A DNA stretch of 64,000 bases from Vanrija pseudolonga (Eukaryota; Basidiomycota; Tremellomycetes; Trichosporonales; Trichosporonaceae). Where the stretch lies: the NCBI RefSeq assembly GCF_020906515.1, contig NC_085850.1:1178001-1242000 (forward strand), written 5' to 3'. The notes beneath the pieces were generated by a model. The model made no database searches, was not told where the DNA came from, and saw only the letters and a list, made by a program, of their open reading frames with translations. The position numbers were made by a program, and so were the translations under genes. Of the stretch, positions 43,046-52,487 are shown piece by piece (within the stretch, counting starts at the first letter, position 1; every line of letters begins with the position of its first letter).

Positions 43046-43128
43046 CAAAGATAGTCACTCCGCCATGACTCGGCCGAGCCAACGACCAGCTGCGGTCGGA
43101 TTCGGAGCGTCGGGCTCACAGCCTACCA
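43046..43128 (+). repeat. Upstream block shared by island copies 1 and 2 (second copy)
   Basis: Counterpart of 41733-41815 (see that entry); it lies about 408 bp before the ATG of copy 2, matching the spacing at copy 1. Confidence 0.7.
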
Positions 43129-43453
43129 AGACGTGCATAAACGCGCAGCAGTGGCGGCGGAGTAGTCTTTGATTGTTGATCACGTGCCAAGTCCGTGACC
43201 TCATGGCGGTGAGTGCCTCACCCATAGTGCGGTGCCTCAGCGTACATAGCGCCGACATAGCCTCGGCGCGCGACGTCATGTTTCGGTGCGCAGCACGCAT
43301 CTGACGCGGCGAGGGGCGGGGTGGCGAGCAGCAAGGGGTAGGGCACGAACACGGCCATGCTGTCGCCAAGGTGCTCTGTGGCAAGCAAGGGCTTCCGCTC
43401 ACTATATCACCGACAGCCTCGCCACTGTCTCCCCCGCCAATCAACCCAGCACA

Positions 43454-44169
43454 ATGTCCTTCAACTGCTCGTACCTCTACAACCCGAACGTGACGTGCCT
43501 CCAACCCAACAACGTCTCCGCCAACGGCGTCGCCTACGTCCTCTTGTATGATGCCGATATGGCGAAGGCCGGAAAGTGCCTCCTGTCCCAGGACTTGGTC
43601 TTCACCGAATGCGTGACGCAGTCAAAGGAGCGGCGTGCTGCGCTTGGCTTGCCGTCTGGGTCGCGCGCTGTACCCACCCTCGGCCCTCTGCCGCTACTCC
43701 TCCTCGTCCTCGCCTTCCTCTCCGCCACCTGCGCGAAAGCAGTCCCGTGCTCAAGCTTCACACCCGACCCCCGCGACACATGGAACTGGAACGCCACCAC
43801 TGAGGGCACAGTGCTCAGTGGTGCCGACGATTGCAGCGTCGCGGCTTGTGGCGGGAACATCACCAATACTACGACAATCAAGCTGGAATGGGAGGTGAAT
43901 ACGACAGCGGTAGAGGTCAAGGCCGCGGCGGCAGACATCGTTGCCACCGTGGGCGGTCGTATGCGACCCAGGTGACCTCGGTGCCAACTGACGGCATGTG
44001 GATTCTCAACGGCAGGGCCTACCTTATCGCCTATGCCCACGCCGTGCAGGTGCAGGGATGGTTCGAAGGCTGTTCGGACAGACAGAGGTATCGCGGCTCG
44101 GCACTGGTTCCGGACGGCGATAGGGTCGTCCTCCGCTACGTCTACACGGATCGGACTCGCCGGCGATGA
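43454..44169 (+). pseudogene. Island family copy 2, looks broken
   Basis: This copy keeps the family start (MSFNCSYLYNPNVTC), the KERRAALGLPSG stretch, the hydrophobic segment ending ATCAKA, and recognisable C-terminal blocks including YRGSALVPDGDRVV. It is closest to copy 1, with which it shares the upstream block. It appears to be interrupted by about one break and is otherwise little decayed, so the loss looks recent. A sequencing error cannot be excluded. Intronless. Confidence 0.7.
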
Positions 44170-44834
44170 TAGCCATTGGCCCCTGCCCACCAACTGTACC
44201 CTAGCTGCCCGTCTGATCACATAGCCACATAGCTACAGTAGTAGTAACAGGCGATCCCTCGAGCTCGTTCCGCATGTAGGAATCTCCTATGCCCTGCGAC
44301 GAACACCGTATAACCGCACGTTGGCGTGCCACTTCTATCTAGCCCTCCCGATACATTCCATTCAACCAGCCCATCCGAGGCTGGTTACTGCTCCGAGGCA
44401 ATGCATTGCCTTCTCAGATTTCGCCACTTGGATGTTGAATCGCCACTGCGAACCTGTGTCGGTTTAAGGTACGGCGGTCCGGCATCAAGCTCTCACCGAT
44501 TGGGCTCGTCGTCACCCACCTACAACACTACTGGCGCCAGTGAGCGCAGCATCGACACTAGAGAAGGCCGCCAAGCCACCCACGAGAGGTTTCATTCCTT
44601 CACAGCGCACCGCGGAGTATCTGTGCGGCTACCGACATGGCATTACCCATCTGTTTCAGTTCTACTTCAGCTCCATCACGAGGCACCAGCTGAAGTAGCC
44701 GCTGCGCAGCCTAAACTAGTATCGGGTCGACAGCCACACTTAAGCCCATACCACCGGTTGTCTCCCCTGTCTGTGTCGCCACCTATACCCACAACCACAC
44801 CCACGCCCATACCCACACCCACGCACACCAAGCA
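44170..44834. other. Upstream region of island copy 3
   Basis: This 665-bp stretch between copies 2 and 3 has no supported gene. The last 70 bp before copy 3 are CCCA/CACCC-rich. The block shared by the copies 1 and 2 upstream regions was not recognised here. Confidence 0.45.
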
Positions 44835-45554
44835 ATGTCTCTCAACTGCTCGTACCCCTACAACCCGAACGTAACGTGCCTCCACCCACACAACATCTCC
44901 GCGAACGGCGTCGCATACGTCCTCCTCCGCGATGACCAGATGGACCTCGCGGGCTGGTGCCTCCTGGACCACAACACGGTCTTCACGAACTGCGTCACTC
45001 AGTCGAAGGAGCGGCGCAAGGCGCTCGGCCTGCCCTCTGGAACAGGGCCCACTCTCGGCCCACTTCCGCTCATCCTCCTCGTCCTCGCTTTCGTTTCTGC
45101 AGTCTCGGCGAGCGTCATCCCCCGCGCAATCTCGTGCTCCAGCTTTGAGCCCGACCCGCGCGACGCGTGGAACTGGAACGCATACACCCAGACGAGGTTG
45201 CTCGGCGGCGGCGGCGCAATCTCGTGCAACGGTCTCCCATGCGGCGGCTCCTTCAACGACACGAAAACGACCTATCTCTCATGGCAGCTTCAGAACACCT
45301 CGGTGTCTATCAACGTCAACGCCAAGCCTGCAGACGTGGTCAAAGTCGTCGGCGGGACAGATGCGGAGCAGGTGACCTCTGTGCCCGCCAAGGGCCTGTG
45401 GTTGCTTCACGGCATCGGTATCCCCGCCACATATGCCTACGCTGTCGATGTCCCAGGGTGGTATAGCGGCTGCTCGGATCGACAGCGATACCGCGGGTCC
45501 GCTCTCGTGCCGGACAGCGACAGAATCGTCCTCTACTACCTCATCACGGATTGA
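44835..45554 (+). CDS. Island family copy 3: internal signal-anchor protein of unknown function
   Basis: Intronless, 239 residues, with the full family layout. The N-terminal module is MSLNCSYPYNPNVTCLHPHN with the CVTQSKERRKALGLPSGTG basic stretch. The hydrophobic segment is LPLILLVLAFVSAVSASV. The C-terminal domain starts ISCSSFEPDPRDAWNWNAYT and has a Cys pair, VVKVVGGTDAEQVTSVP, VDVPGWYSGCSD and YRGSALVPDSDRIV. Three possible sequons in the C-terminal half (NDT, NTS and the N-terminal NIS) suit a secretory-pathway protein. DNA similarity to copy 1 is high just after the ATG. Function unknown. Confidence 0.8.
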   Translation: MSLNCSYPYNPNVTCLHPHNISANGVAYVLLRDDQMDLAGWCLLDHNTVFTNCVTQSKERRKALGLPSGTGPTLGPLPLILLVLAFVSAVSASVIPRAISCSSFEPDPRDAWNWNAYTQTRLLGGGGAISCNGLPCGGSFNDTKTTYLSWQLQNTSVSINVNAKPADVVKVVGGTDAEQVTSVPAKGLWLLHGIGIPATYAYAVDVPGWYSGCSDRQRYRGSALVPDSDRIVLYYLITD

Positions 45555-46204
45555 GACGTAGCAAGACTGTCGAGATAGCCCCCAGCCCAAGCCCCAGAGG
45601 CGGGTCACATGTCCGTCCACCTAGTGCATAGTAGTATGCATGTACGTAGCCTGAGTGAGGTTTGGGGTGGTACTAGAGAGCACAGCCATGCCAGCAGCGA
45701 TGTCGAATGATGTCACCGACTACCTCGTCTTGGCATAGCTGAGAACACCGAGATTCACAGCCCTTTCAAACATGCCATACCTCGGCTGCGGCGAGAAGGT
45801 GCGGCTCACATGACTCTGCCGAGACTCGTCTCCGTTGTGGGTCACGCGGAGCGGCTGTTACAAACCGACCAGTGGGCGCAGCAAGCTGGCTAGTGCCTGG
45901 GTTTCTCTATTATGAGTTCCGGTCGGCGGATACGGACGAGAGGAAGAGGAGACAACACGAGCCAAGCTGGCGCTAGATATAGTGTGGCGCGCGGCCGGCT
46001 CCACTGGTTCTCAGTTCGTGGCACTCGGCGTGTCATGTTTCCACGACTGCTCGCTGATGATCTGCGCCACCAGCCTGTCTACCAGAGGAAGCCAAGATTG
46101 CTCGCTATGACAGCATGTCATGTCCGCAGCGAGCTGCTATTTGGCGATGGAGACTGCCCTTCCTCGAGGTGGCGGCCGACGCAGAGGATGGAAATGCTGC
46201 CCTA
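45555..46204. other. Spacer between island copies 3 and 4
   Basis: This 650-bp stretch has no frame with family motifs, no RNA gene and no repeat that I could recognise. The signal segment and N-terminal module expected for copy 4 are not found here. Confidence 0.45.
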
Positions 46205-46661
46205 GCTCGAGCCTTGCCCCTCTGTGCCTCGAGAGACTCTTTACACTCAGTCATTGCACCCTGATGGTGACAAGAGCACTTGGAACTTCAATGCCTACAC
46301 CGATGCCATCGAGGTCACCTCCAAGGTCGACTGCAGGTCCTCTCCTTCGCCCTGCAGCGTCTCAACAACAACGGCACAGTCGGCGACGTTCACCATCAAC
46401 TACGAGGTGTCTGTTTCCACCGACGTACTGTTCGCCTCCTTCTCAGCTTCCATTGGGGCATCCTATGCTGAGTCCTGGACAGTCTCCACAACCTTAACCC
46501 TCTATGTACCAGTGGGCCAAATCGGGGCTCTCGAGGTTTACAGCCAGGCGGTCGACGTCCCCGGCTGGTACCGCGACTGTGGGGACGGCTGGGACTATCG
46601 CGGGTCTGCCCTCATACGTAAGGAGAGTGGCGACCGCTGGGCCGTCATGATCACCGACTAG
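46205..46661 (+). pseudogene. Island family copy 4, C-terminal remnant
   Basis: Only the C-terminal domain is recognisable: STWNFNAYTD, a beta-rich Ser/Thr stretch with ASIGASYAESWTVSTTLT, VPVGQIGAL, VDVPGWYRDCGDGWDYRGSA. No N-terminal module, signal segment or plausible start codon precedes it, so it looks like a 5'-truncated relic. An unseen upstream exon is the alternative. Its beta-rich stretch is shared only with copy 5, so these two form a subfamily distinct from copies 1-3. Confidence 0.6.
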
Positions 46662-47754
46662 GAGTGTGAAGAGGGTACATTACATTGTATCAAAGAGAGA
46701 GCAAGCCTTTCATCGGCGACAACCACAGAGAAAATCAGGATAACAGGTCGCGGGGGTCCATATGTACGAATGAACTTGGCTGTGGCTTCCCCCAAGAACG
46801 CATGCCAGTCAGAGGCGCATTCGGGGAGGTCCTTACGAGGCGGAAAGGACTGGGGGGCAGGAGGAGTGACGTCGGGATGCGTTCATGGACGTTTACGCAC
46901 GACGCCTCCTAACACGGTGGCCGGATACCCCTTGAATGGGTACATATTGAGGTACGGTTGGCATGGCACTAGAGCGGAGCGGGGGAGAGATATGCAGTCG
47001 CTGCCGAAGCACGTTCGCCCCATCATCGCATCTCTTCCACATGGAAGCAGCGGAGCACGGTCGACTTCTCAGATCACACGTTCTCTCCTTCACAACGTCA
47101 TGATAACTGGTGCGAGGTATGTACCAAAAGTCGTTAAACAAGCATGGATCGGTTAGTTGACCAGTTATATTCCCTCCGCATCTGCCCGAAAACATGGTGT
47201 GGCATTCGTCGAATCGTATGACGCACGTCTACCCCGGTGATAACGTGCTAGCGGGCTACGAGTTTCCACGGATGAAACACGAATGGGTGGTTTCCGGCCA
47301 ACTACTGTTATGCTATGCTTTCATGCTGCAACCCCAAGTGACGCCTCTCGATCTCGTTGAGGCGATGTAGACACACGACGCCCAACCAGGACTCGCGACG
47401 CCGCCACACTTGCTCTACGACGCGGTGCGACGGTACGGGATGAAGTTCTCGGGGCCGAAGTGTTGTGATGGGGGATGTCACTGGTGCGACGGAAGGGGTG
47501 AGTTGTTTAGCTTGTTACGGTTAAGTTGTAAAGTTTACGAGTTGGCCGTTCGGAGTACGTGGGGTCTTGCGTGGGTGGGAATGGTGGGCAGAGAAAAGTC
47601 TTGGGAGACAACGCTTCGGGACGGCCAGCGCCAGCCGAGCCACGCGAAGTGGCAAGACTATGAATCGGTCCGTGTTGCCCCGTACTCAGTGGGGAAGGAT
47701 TATACCTTGATAAGGGGCCCAAGGAAGGAATGTCGTGGGACAGGAACAAGCTCA

Positions 47755-48012
47755 CGACGCCTGTAACACGACAACGTCGAGTGGCACTCCTGTGGCATCA
47801 AACTTACACGTTTGTTTGTCTGATGCTGCTGCTGGTCTCTCCGCGACGTCACTTCCAGAAAGGAGTACATCAGCACAGACGTCACTCTGACGGTTGTAAT
47901 GGGCGTCTTTAGGGCGCGGAGACCGGGCGGTTTGAGGGCAGCTAGGACTTGTTTGGACGGACCGGCGCGCGACGCTCCAACACGACAAGAAGTGGCACTT
48001 GTGGCGGAAACG
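47755..48012 (+). repeat. Diverged direct repeat pair
   Basis: CGACGC..AACACGACAA...AGTGGCACT..TGTGGC..AAAC occurs at about 47755-47800 and again at about 47964-48012 with short gaps. The roughly 200-bp interval has no feature. Origin unknown. Confidence 0.45.
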
Positions 48013-48180
48013 CGCGGCTGCATCGTTGATCAACTTCTTCTACTGCTCTTCAACAATTCAGTACGACTCTCAAAGGCGTTCAGGTGGTCCCCCTTGTCAG
48101 CTGATGTTGGCCTTCCCACTAGACGGTATGCGAGGTGAAAGAGGGGACCGGGTCCGATGCGGCGATGCCTTTTTGTAACG

Positions 48181-48188
48181 TATAAAAG
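48181..48188 (+). promoter_or_regulatory. TATA box of island copy 5
   Basis: TATAAAAG lies about 168 bp before the ATG of copy 5 and is preceded by a T-run. It is the clearest core-promoter element in the island. Confidence 0.6.
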
Positions 48189-48348
48189 CAGTGTCCTGCT
48201 CGGTTCCAAGGCTTCAGTCCAAGTCATTCCATCGACTCTCCGAATAGCTCTACTCTTCCACCCTACTGTCTCCCTCTATCTAGTACGTTGCTATGGTTTA
48301 ATCTAACAGGGCTGACAAGAACCAAGCTGCCACGAGCAACGATCAACA

Positions 48349-49461
48349 ATGACGCCACTTCGTCTCCTCTCCGCACTTTTCGCCACGCTGAGCCTCCCTT
48401 GGGGCGTTCAAGCTGCCCCCAACGCCGTGCCTCCCTCGCGAGCCGAGCCCAACGTTCCGCTCGTCAGCGCCGTGCCTCTTGACTTGTCCATCTCCCAGCC
48501 GATCGTCCAGCGTATCGACAACAACAAGCGAGGCTGCGGGCCCGCCGAGTCGCCTGCCTGCAACAACCCGTGCAAGGGGTACAGCACGGGCGGCATCATT
48601 GCCGATGCCAACGTGTACTCCGACTCCAAGTGCCAGAAGCTCATCAAGCACATCTCCATCGCCATCCCCTGCCCGTACTCGTTCTGCACGGGCGACATGA
48701 CTTGCGCGGGGCCCCTCGGCGACGGCCTCCCGAACGACGTGTGGATCAAGGCCAATGGCGGGTTTGACGGCGACGCCAAGCTCGACATCACAAAGGGGAC
48801 CAACTGTCCGGCCGGCGGGTCGGGGGGCACCAAGGTCCAGATCCACGGCAGGGGCTCGTGCGTTCAGCTCCAGAACGTCAAGCCGAACATGGGCCTGTCC
48901 TTCTGGCCGTGCGGAAGCTACGACATCGACCGTCGCGGCGGCAATAGCTCTGTCTCGGAGCCGCCGAGTCCGGCTCGCGAAGAGCCGATTCGCCGTCGCG
49001 CCGAGGGGGCAGCCATGATGATTGGCAGGGAGACCAAGCCCAAGTGCAAGACCTTTGACGCGGACCCTCGCACGACGTGGGACACCAACGCCTACACGCC
49101 CAACAAGAAGCTTAGCGCCCGGATCGACTGCTCCAACTCCCAGAGCGACTGCCCGATCACCCAAGCATACGCCAAGACTGTCACCTGGACTACGACGTGG
49201 AACGTCGGAGTGGATGTCAGCATCGGAAAGGTCTTTGGTCTTTCGGCCTCCAGTAGTGGTTCCTACGCCGAGTCCACCACCGAGACGATCACCCTTGATC
49301 ACTCGGTGCCCAAGGGCCAGATCGGCTACCTCACAGGGTACACTCTCGCTGCCAAAGTTCCCGGATGGTACCGCGACTGCGGCAACGGGTATGACTACCG
49401 CGGCTCCGCCCTCATCCCCAAGGTCAATGGTGCCACTTTTGATGTGCAGCTCACAGAGTAG
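48349..49461 (+). CDS. Island family copy 5: secreted preproprotein-like member with added Cys-rich module
   Basis: Intronless, 370 residues. A classical signal peptide (MTPLRLLSALFATLSLPWG, predicted end near AQA at residue 22) replaces the N-terminal module of the other copies. A short pro-like stretch ends in Lys-Arg (residues 60-61), then a Cys-rich module (about 62-195, about 10 Cys, with CGPAESPACNNPC and CPYSFCTGDMTC) runs to Arg-Arg near 195 and Arg-Arg-Arg at 215-217. The family C-terminal domain follows: FDADPRTTWDTNAYTP, a beta-rich segment with LSASSSGSYAESTTETI, VPKGQIGYLTGYT, VPGWYRDCGNGYDYRGSALI. The basic sites suggest Kex2-type processing into two parts. The alternating Ser/Thr strands recall aerolysin-fold proteins, but this is only a hypothesis. 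Function unknown. Confidence 0.78.
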   Translation: MTPLRLLSALFATLSLPWGVQAAPNAVPPSRAEPNVPLVSAVPLDLSISQPIVQRIDNNKRGCGPAESPACNNPCKGYSTGGIIADANVYSDSKCQKLIKHISIAIPCPYSFCTGDMTCAGPLGDGLPNDVWIKANGGFDGDAKLDITKGTNCPAGGSGGTKVQIHGRGSCVQLQNVKPNMGLSFWPCGSYDIDRRGGNSSVSEPPSPAREEPIRRRAEGAAMMIGRETKPKCKTFDADPRTTWDTNAYTPNKKLSARIDCSNSQSDCPITQAYAKTVTWTTTWNVGVDVSIGKVFGLSASSSGSYAESTTETITLDHSVPKGQIGYLTGYTLAAKVPGWYRDCGNGYDYRGSALIPKVNGATFDVQLTE

Positions 49462-50001
49462 CACCGTCACAGGTGCATAAGTAGCCTCTTCTCCTCTTCC
49501 CCACAACACGCCCGTCGTTGTGGAGTTCTGTGCTCAATTCGTCCGCTCCAGTATAAGATTTTTACAAATTGCCACAAAAGCCAAAGAAAATAGCTCCACG
49601 AAGAAACCAGTTCAATGAAGTTCGTATTGAAGTTGCTTGCCGGCGCAAGGGGGTTCGAACTAAGTCTTTCTCATCCTCACGCCGTTCGTGCTGTGGGCCG
49701 CTCGTCATGAAACGAACCCGGCATGTATGCATCATCCTTGCACGTACGAAGCTGGGTTGCCCCTCTCACATGACAGAGCCCACCCTGAATTCTGGGAGGG
49801 CTAGCGGTGTGGGGAGTTGCCACATCCTGCTGGTCGTCGCCAAGTGAACTGGTCCAGGCACTGCCTGCCCCTGTCCAGCTGCATCAAGTACGACTCACTC
49901 ACTCACCACTGCGTGCATCGTGAGCTCGATACTCATCACACTCGTCAATGTTGCAGGCATAATCCAACACCCACACGTTGCCCACTACTTCGCCACCGGC
50001 C
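49462..50001. other. Spacer between island copies 5 and 6
   Basis: This 540-bp stretch contains the 3' region of copy 5 and the promoter of copy 6. A palindromic GTTCGAAC occurs near 49654, but surrounding bases do not form a tRNA T arm. Nothing else recognised. Confidence 0.45.
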
Positions 50002-50715
50002 ATGTCGACCTTCAACTGCTCATACACGCCCTCGCCGGCCCAGCTGACCGGCTGCCCGGCCTTCAACGTCAGCTACGCGCCCGACAACAAGACGGCGTAC
50101 GCGATCATTGCCGACAAGGACATGGGCGGCGTGGGAAAGTGTCTCGCGAACAGCGGGCTGGTGTTCAACGAGTGCGTCACGAAGTCCAAGGAGCGGCGGG
50201 GGAAGCCCAGCGGCGCAGCGAAGCTCGGCATAGCCCCGCTGTTCGTCCTCGTGCTCGCGTTCCTCGCGGCCACCGCGTCAGCAGCCGTCACATGCAAGCA
50301 ATTCGACGCCTCCGACCGGTCCAGCTGGGACTGGAACGCCTTCACGCCCAACCAGCGCCTCGGCGCCCGGATCGACTGCACCAATGCCGGCTCGGCATGC
50401 GGCGGTGGTCCCTCAAGCGACGCGGCGACCTTCAGTGCGGGGTGGCAGGTGACCAACGGCACGGGCGTCAGCGTGGACGCCAAACTCGCGAGCGTCGTCG
50501 CGCTCGTTGGCGGCTCGTATGCCGAGCAGGCGACGTCCGTGCCCGTCGAGGGGCTGTACGTCCCCCGCGGACAGCTCGGATGGCTCACGGCGTACACGTA
50601 CGCCGTCGCCGTCGGCGGCACGTTCCGCGACTGCTCCGATGGCGCCGTGTATGCCGGGTCCGCGCTGGTCCCGGACGGCGATAGGGTCGTGTACCGTGTT
50701 GTGCTGGGCGAGTGA
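50002..50715 (+). CDS. Island family copy 6: internal signal-anchor protein of unknown function
   Basis: Intronless, 237 residues, the most divergent full-length member of the copies 1-3 type. It begins MSTFNCSYTPSPAQLTGC and keeps ECVTKSKERRGKPSG before the hydrophobic segment APLFVLVLAFLAATASAAVTC, whose Ala-Ser-Ala is a good signal peptidase site. The C-terminal domain has SSWDWNAFTPNQRLGARIDC, VALVGGSYAEQATSVP, a GTFRDCSDG block and YAGSALVPDGDRVVY, with YAG in place of YRG. Very high GC3 suggests it is expressed and selected. It closes the island before the PhzF-like gene. Confidence 0.8.
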   Translation: MSTFNCSYTPSPAQLTGCPAFNVSYAPDNKTAYAIIADKDMGGVGKCLANSGLVFNECVTKSKERRGKPSGAAKLGIAPLFVLVLAFLAATASAAVTCKQFDASDRSSWDWNAFTPNQRLGARIDCTNAGSACGGGPSSDAATFSAGWQVTNGTGVSVDAKLASVVALVGGSYAEQATSVPVEGLYVPRGQLGWLTAYTYAVAVGGTFRDCSDGAVYAGSALVPDGDRVVYRVVLGE

Positions 50716-51367
50716 GGTGCGCGGAGGTGTATGTATCGAGTGTGTGCAGTGGCGGCGTCGCGGCGCCGAGCAGGGCACGAAGCGATGATGGACAGGGCTG
50801 GCTTGTTTAAGCGACGTGCGTCCCGAAGATGAGTAGACGCCGAGGTGTTATCGCGGCGAGGGTTGCGAGGGGTAGTGGCTTGCGAGCAGGAGGTGCAGCG
50901 GTCATAGTCGCATCAGCAGCAGTGGCAGTAGCATGTGCCCGCCTCGCGCAGCGGCACCAGCAGACGTAGGCAGAGCCACAAGCCCACAATAGCTTGGGTA
51001 GCTTGGGTCAGGGCCGCCACCGCGCAGCGCCGAGCGAGCGAGACATCGCCATCGCCGCTTGTCCCGCCAAGCGTGCTGAGCCGCTTGGCCGCGCCGCCCC
51101 GTGTACGCGGCGCGGCGTCGGGGCCATGCGGGGCTGCTTTGCTGTATTCAGCACGCAATGCGCGTAGTCACGAGGTGCCTTCGTCGCCGCGTGGACTGCT
51201 CCGCTTCGTCAGCACCGTCGGTGGGCCGACCGACAGTGATAAGCCCTGCCTTGCCGCCGGCCCGGGACCGACCGACCGAGCGACGACCCACTTCCCACCC
51301 ACAACCGGTTTCCATCTCGCCTCTCAACTCACTCTTGTTTCATTACCCCCCACACCACACCCGCGCC
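50716..51367. other. Intergenic region island - PhzF-like gene
   Basis: This 652-bp stretch holds the 3' region of copy 6 and the promoter of the PhzF-like gene, with a CACACC-rich leader next to the ATG. Open frames through it are compositional. Confidence 0.45.
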
Positions 51368-52487
51368 ATGTCCGCCGCCGCGCTGCCCACCCCCGGCCCC
51401 TCAACCCCGGGGAGCACGACCCCGCCCGCCACCGCCCCCCTAGGCGCGCTATACACCCCGCAGCGGCACCCGCTCCCCTACCACCTGATCAACGCGTTCG
51501 CGACGAGCGCGCACAGCTCGGGCAACCAAGCCGCCGTCGTCGTCCTCTCCCCCTCCGCATCCAGCGCGGCATACACCGACGCATGGCACGTGCACGTGGC
51601 CGCCGACTTCGGCTTCGCAGAAACCGCGTTCGTGGTCCCGCTCGACCTGGCGGCCGACGAGCCCGTGTACGAGATCCGCTTCTTCACGCCGACCGTCGAG
51701 GTGCCGATGTGCGGCCATGCGACGCTCGCCGCAGGCCACGCGCTGCTGTCCTACATCCACGCTACTGCCCGCGCGGTGCACTTCCGCACCAGGGTACGCG
51801 GGAGCCTGGCTGCCAGCATCGTTGAAGGCAGCCGGCGCGGCGCCGGCGCGCGCATCGCCCTCGACTTTCCCCTCACCGTGCCCCAGGCCCCGCCGGACGA
51901 CACGATCGCGAGCAAGATTGCTGCGCTGGTCGCCGCTGCCGCTGGCGTGCCTGCGCACGACGTGATCCAGGTCGCTGCGGCGGACTTTGGGACGGGCACG
52001 GGGGTCATTGTCGAGGTTAAGCCCGAGGTGGATCTGCGGTCGTTGCGCGTGGACACGAAGCCGCTGGTGAGGACTGGCTCTGAAGCGCACTCGCACACTC
52101 GCTGACGCTCGTGTGCTCGCTCACTCCCAGTCCCGCCGCGAAACCCAGCTCACAATGATCACCCAACTCGCCGGCGCCTCGCCCACCACCCCCAACGCCA
52201 TCCGCATCAACACGCGCGTCTTCGCGCCCCACATCGGCATCGACGAGGACCCCGTCACGGGCGCAGCGCACACCGCGCTCGTGCCCTACTATCTCGACGG
52301 GCCAGCGACAGAACGCGTCCGCGCGCTCCTTCCTGCCGGAGCGGACCCGCGCGCCGCCATCGTCGACGCGCACCAGCTCTCCGCGCGCGGTGGCGCCATC
52401 GAGGGCAGTATCGTCAATGGCCGCGCCAAGCTTGTCGGCCGCGCATGGCGCTGGGGCAAGGGCGAGCTGACTGAGGAGGACGAGTAG
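51368..52487 (+). CDS. PhzF-family isomerase/epimerase
   Basis: Two exons (51368-52066 and 52131-52487) encode 351 residues. PhzF-fold motifs are present in both halves: INAFATSAHSSGNQAAVVVL, the FGFAETAFVVPL segment with the catalytic Glu, FFTPTVEVPMCGHATLAAGH, and in the second half INTRVFAPHIGIDEDPVTG followed by AAHTALVPYYL. Fungal relatives (such as yeast YHI9) are of uncertain physiological role; PhzF itself isomerises dihydro-hydroxyanthranilate in phenazine synthesis, which is not expected here. About 35 Ala/Pro/Thr-rich residues precede the domain. No break is seen. It directly follows the island on the same strand, but nothing links it functionally. Confidence 0.87.

Larger units (their letters stand above)
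46662..48348. other. Long upstream region of island copy 5
   Basis: This 1687-bp stretch is visibly less GC-rich than the rest. Small frames on both strands show no motif. It contains a diverged direct repeat (about 47755-47800 and 47964-48012) and ends with a TATA box at 48181. No transposon terminal repeats or transposase frame were recognised. Confidence 0.5.

Noticed and set aside
46662-48348. Possible transposable element in the AT-richer part of the island.
   Set aside because: No terminal repeats with target duplications, no transposase or reverse-transcriptase motifs; only one short diverged direct repeat was found.
49640-49670. GTTCGAAC resembling a tRNA T loop.
   Set aside because: Flanking bases do not pair in either orientation and no acceptor stem is present.
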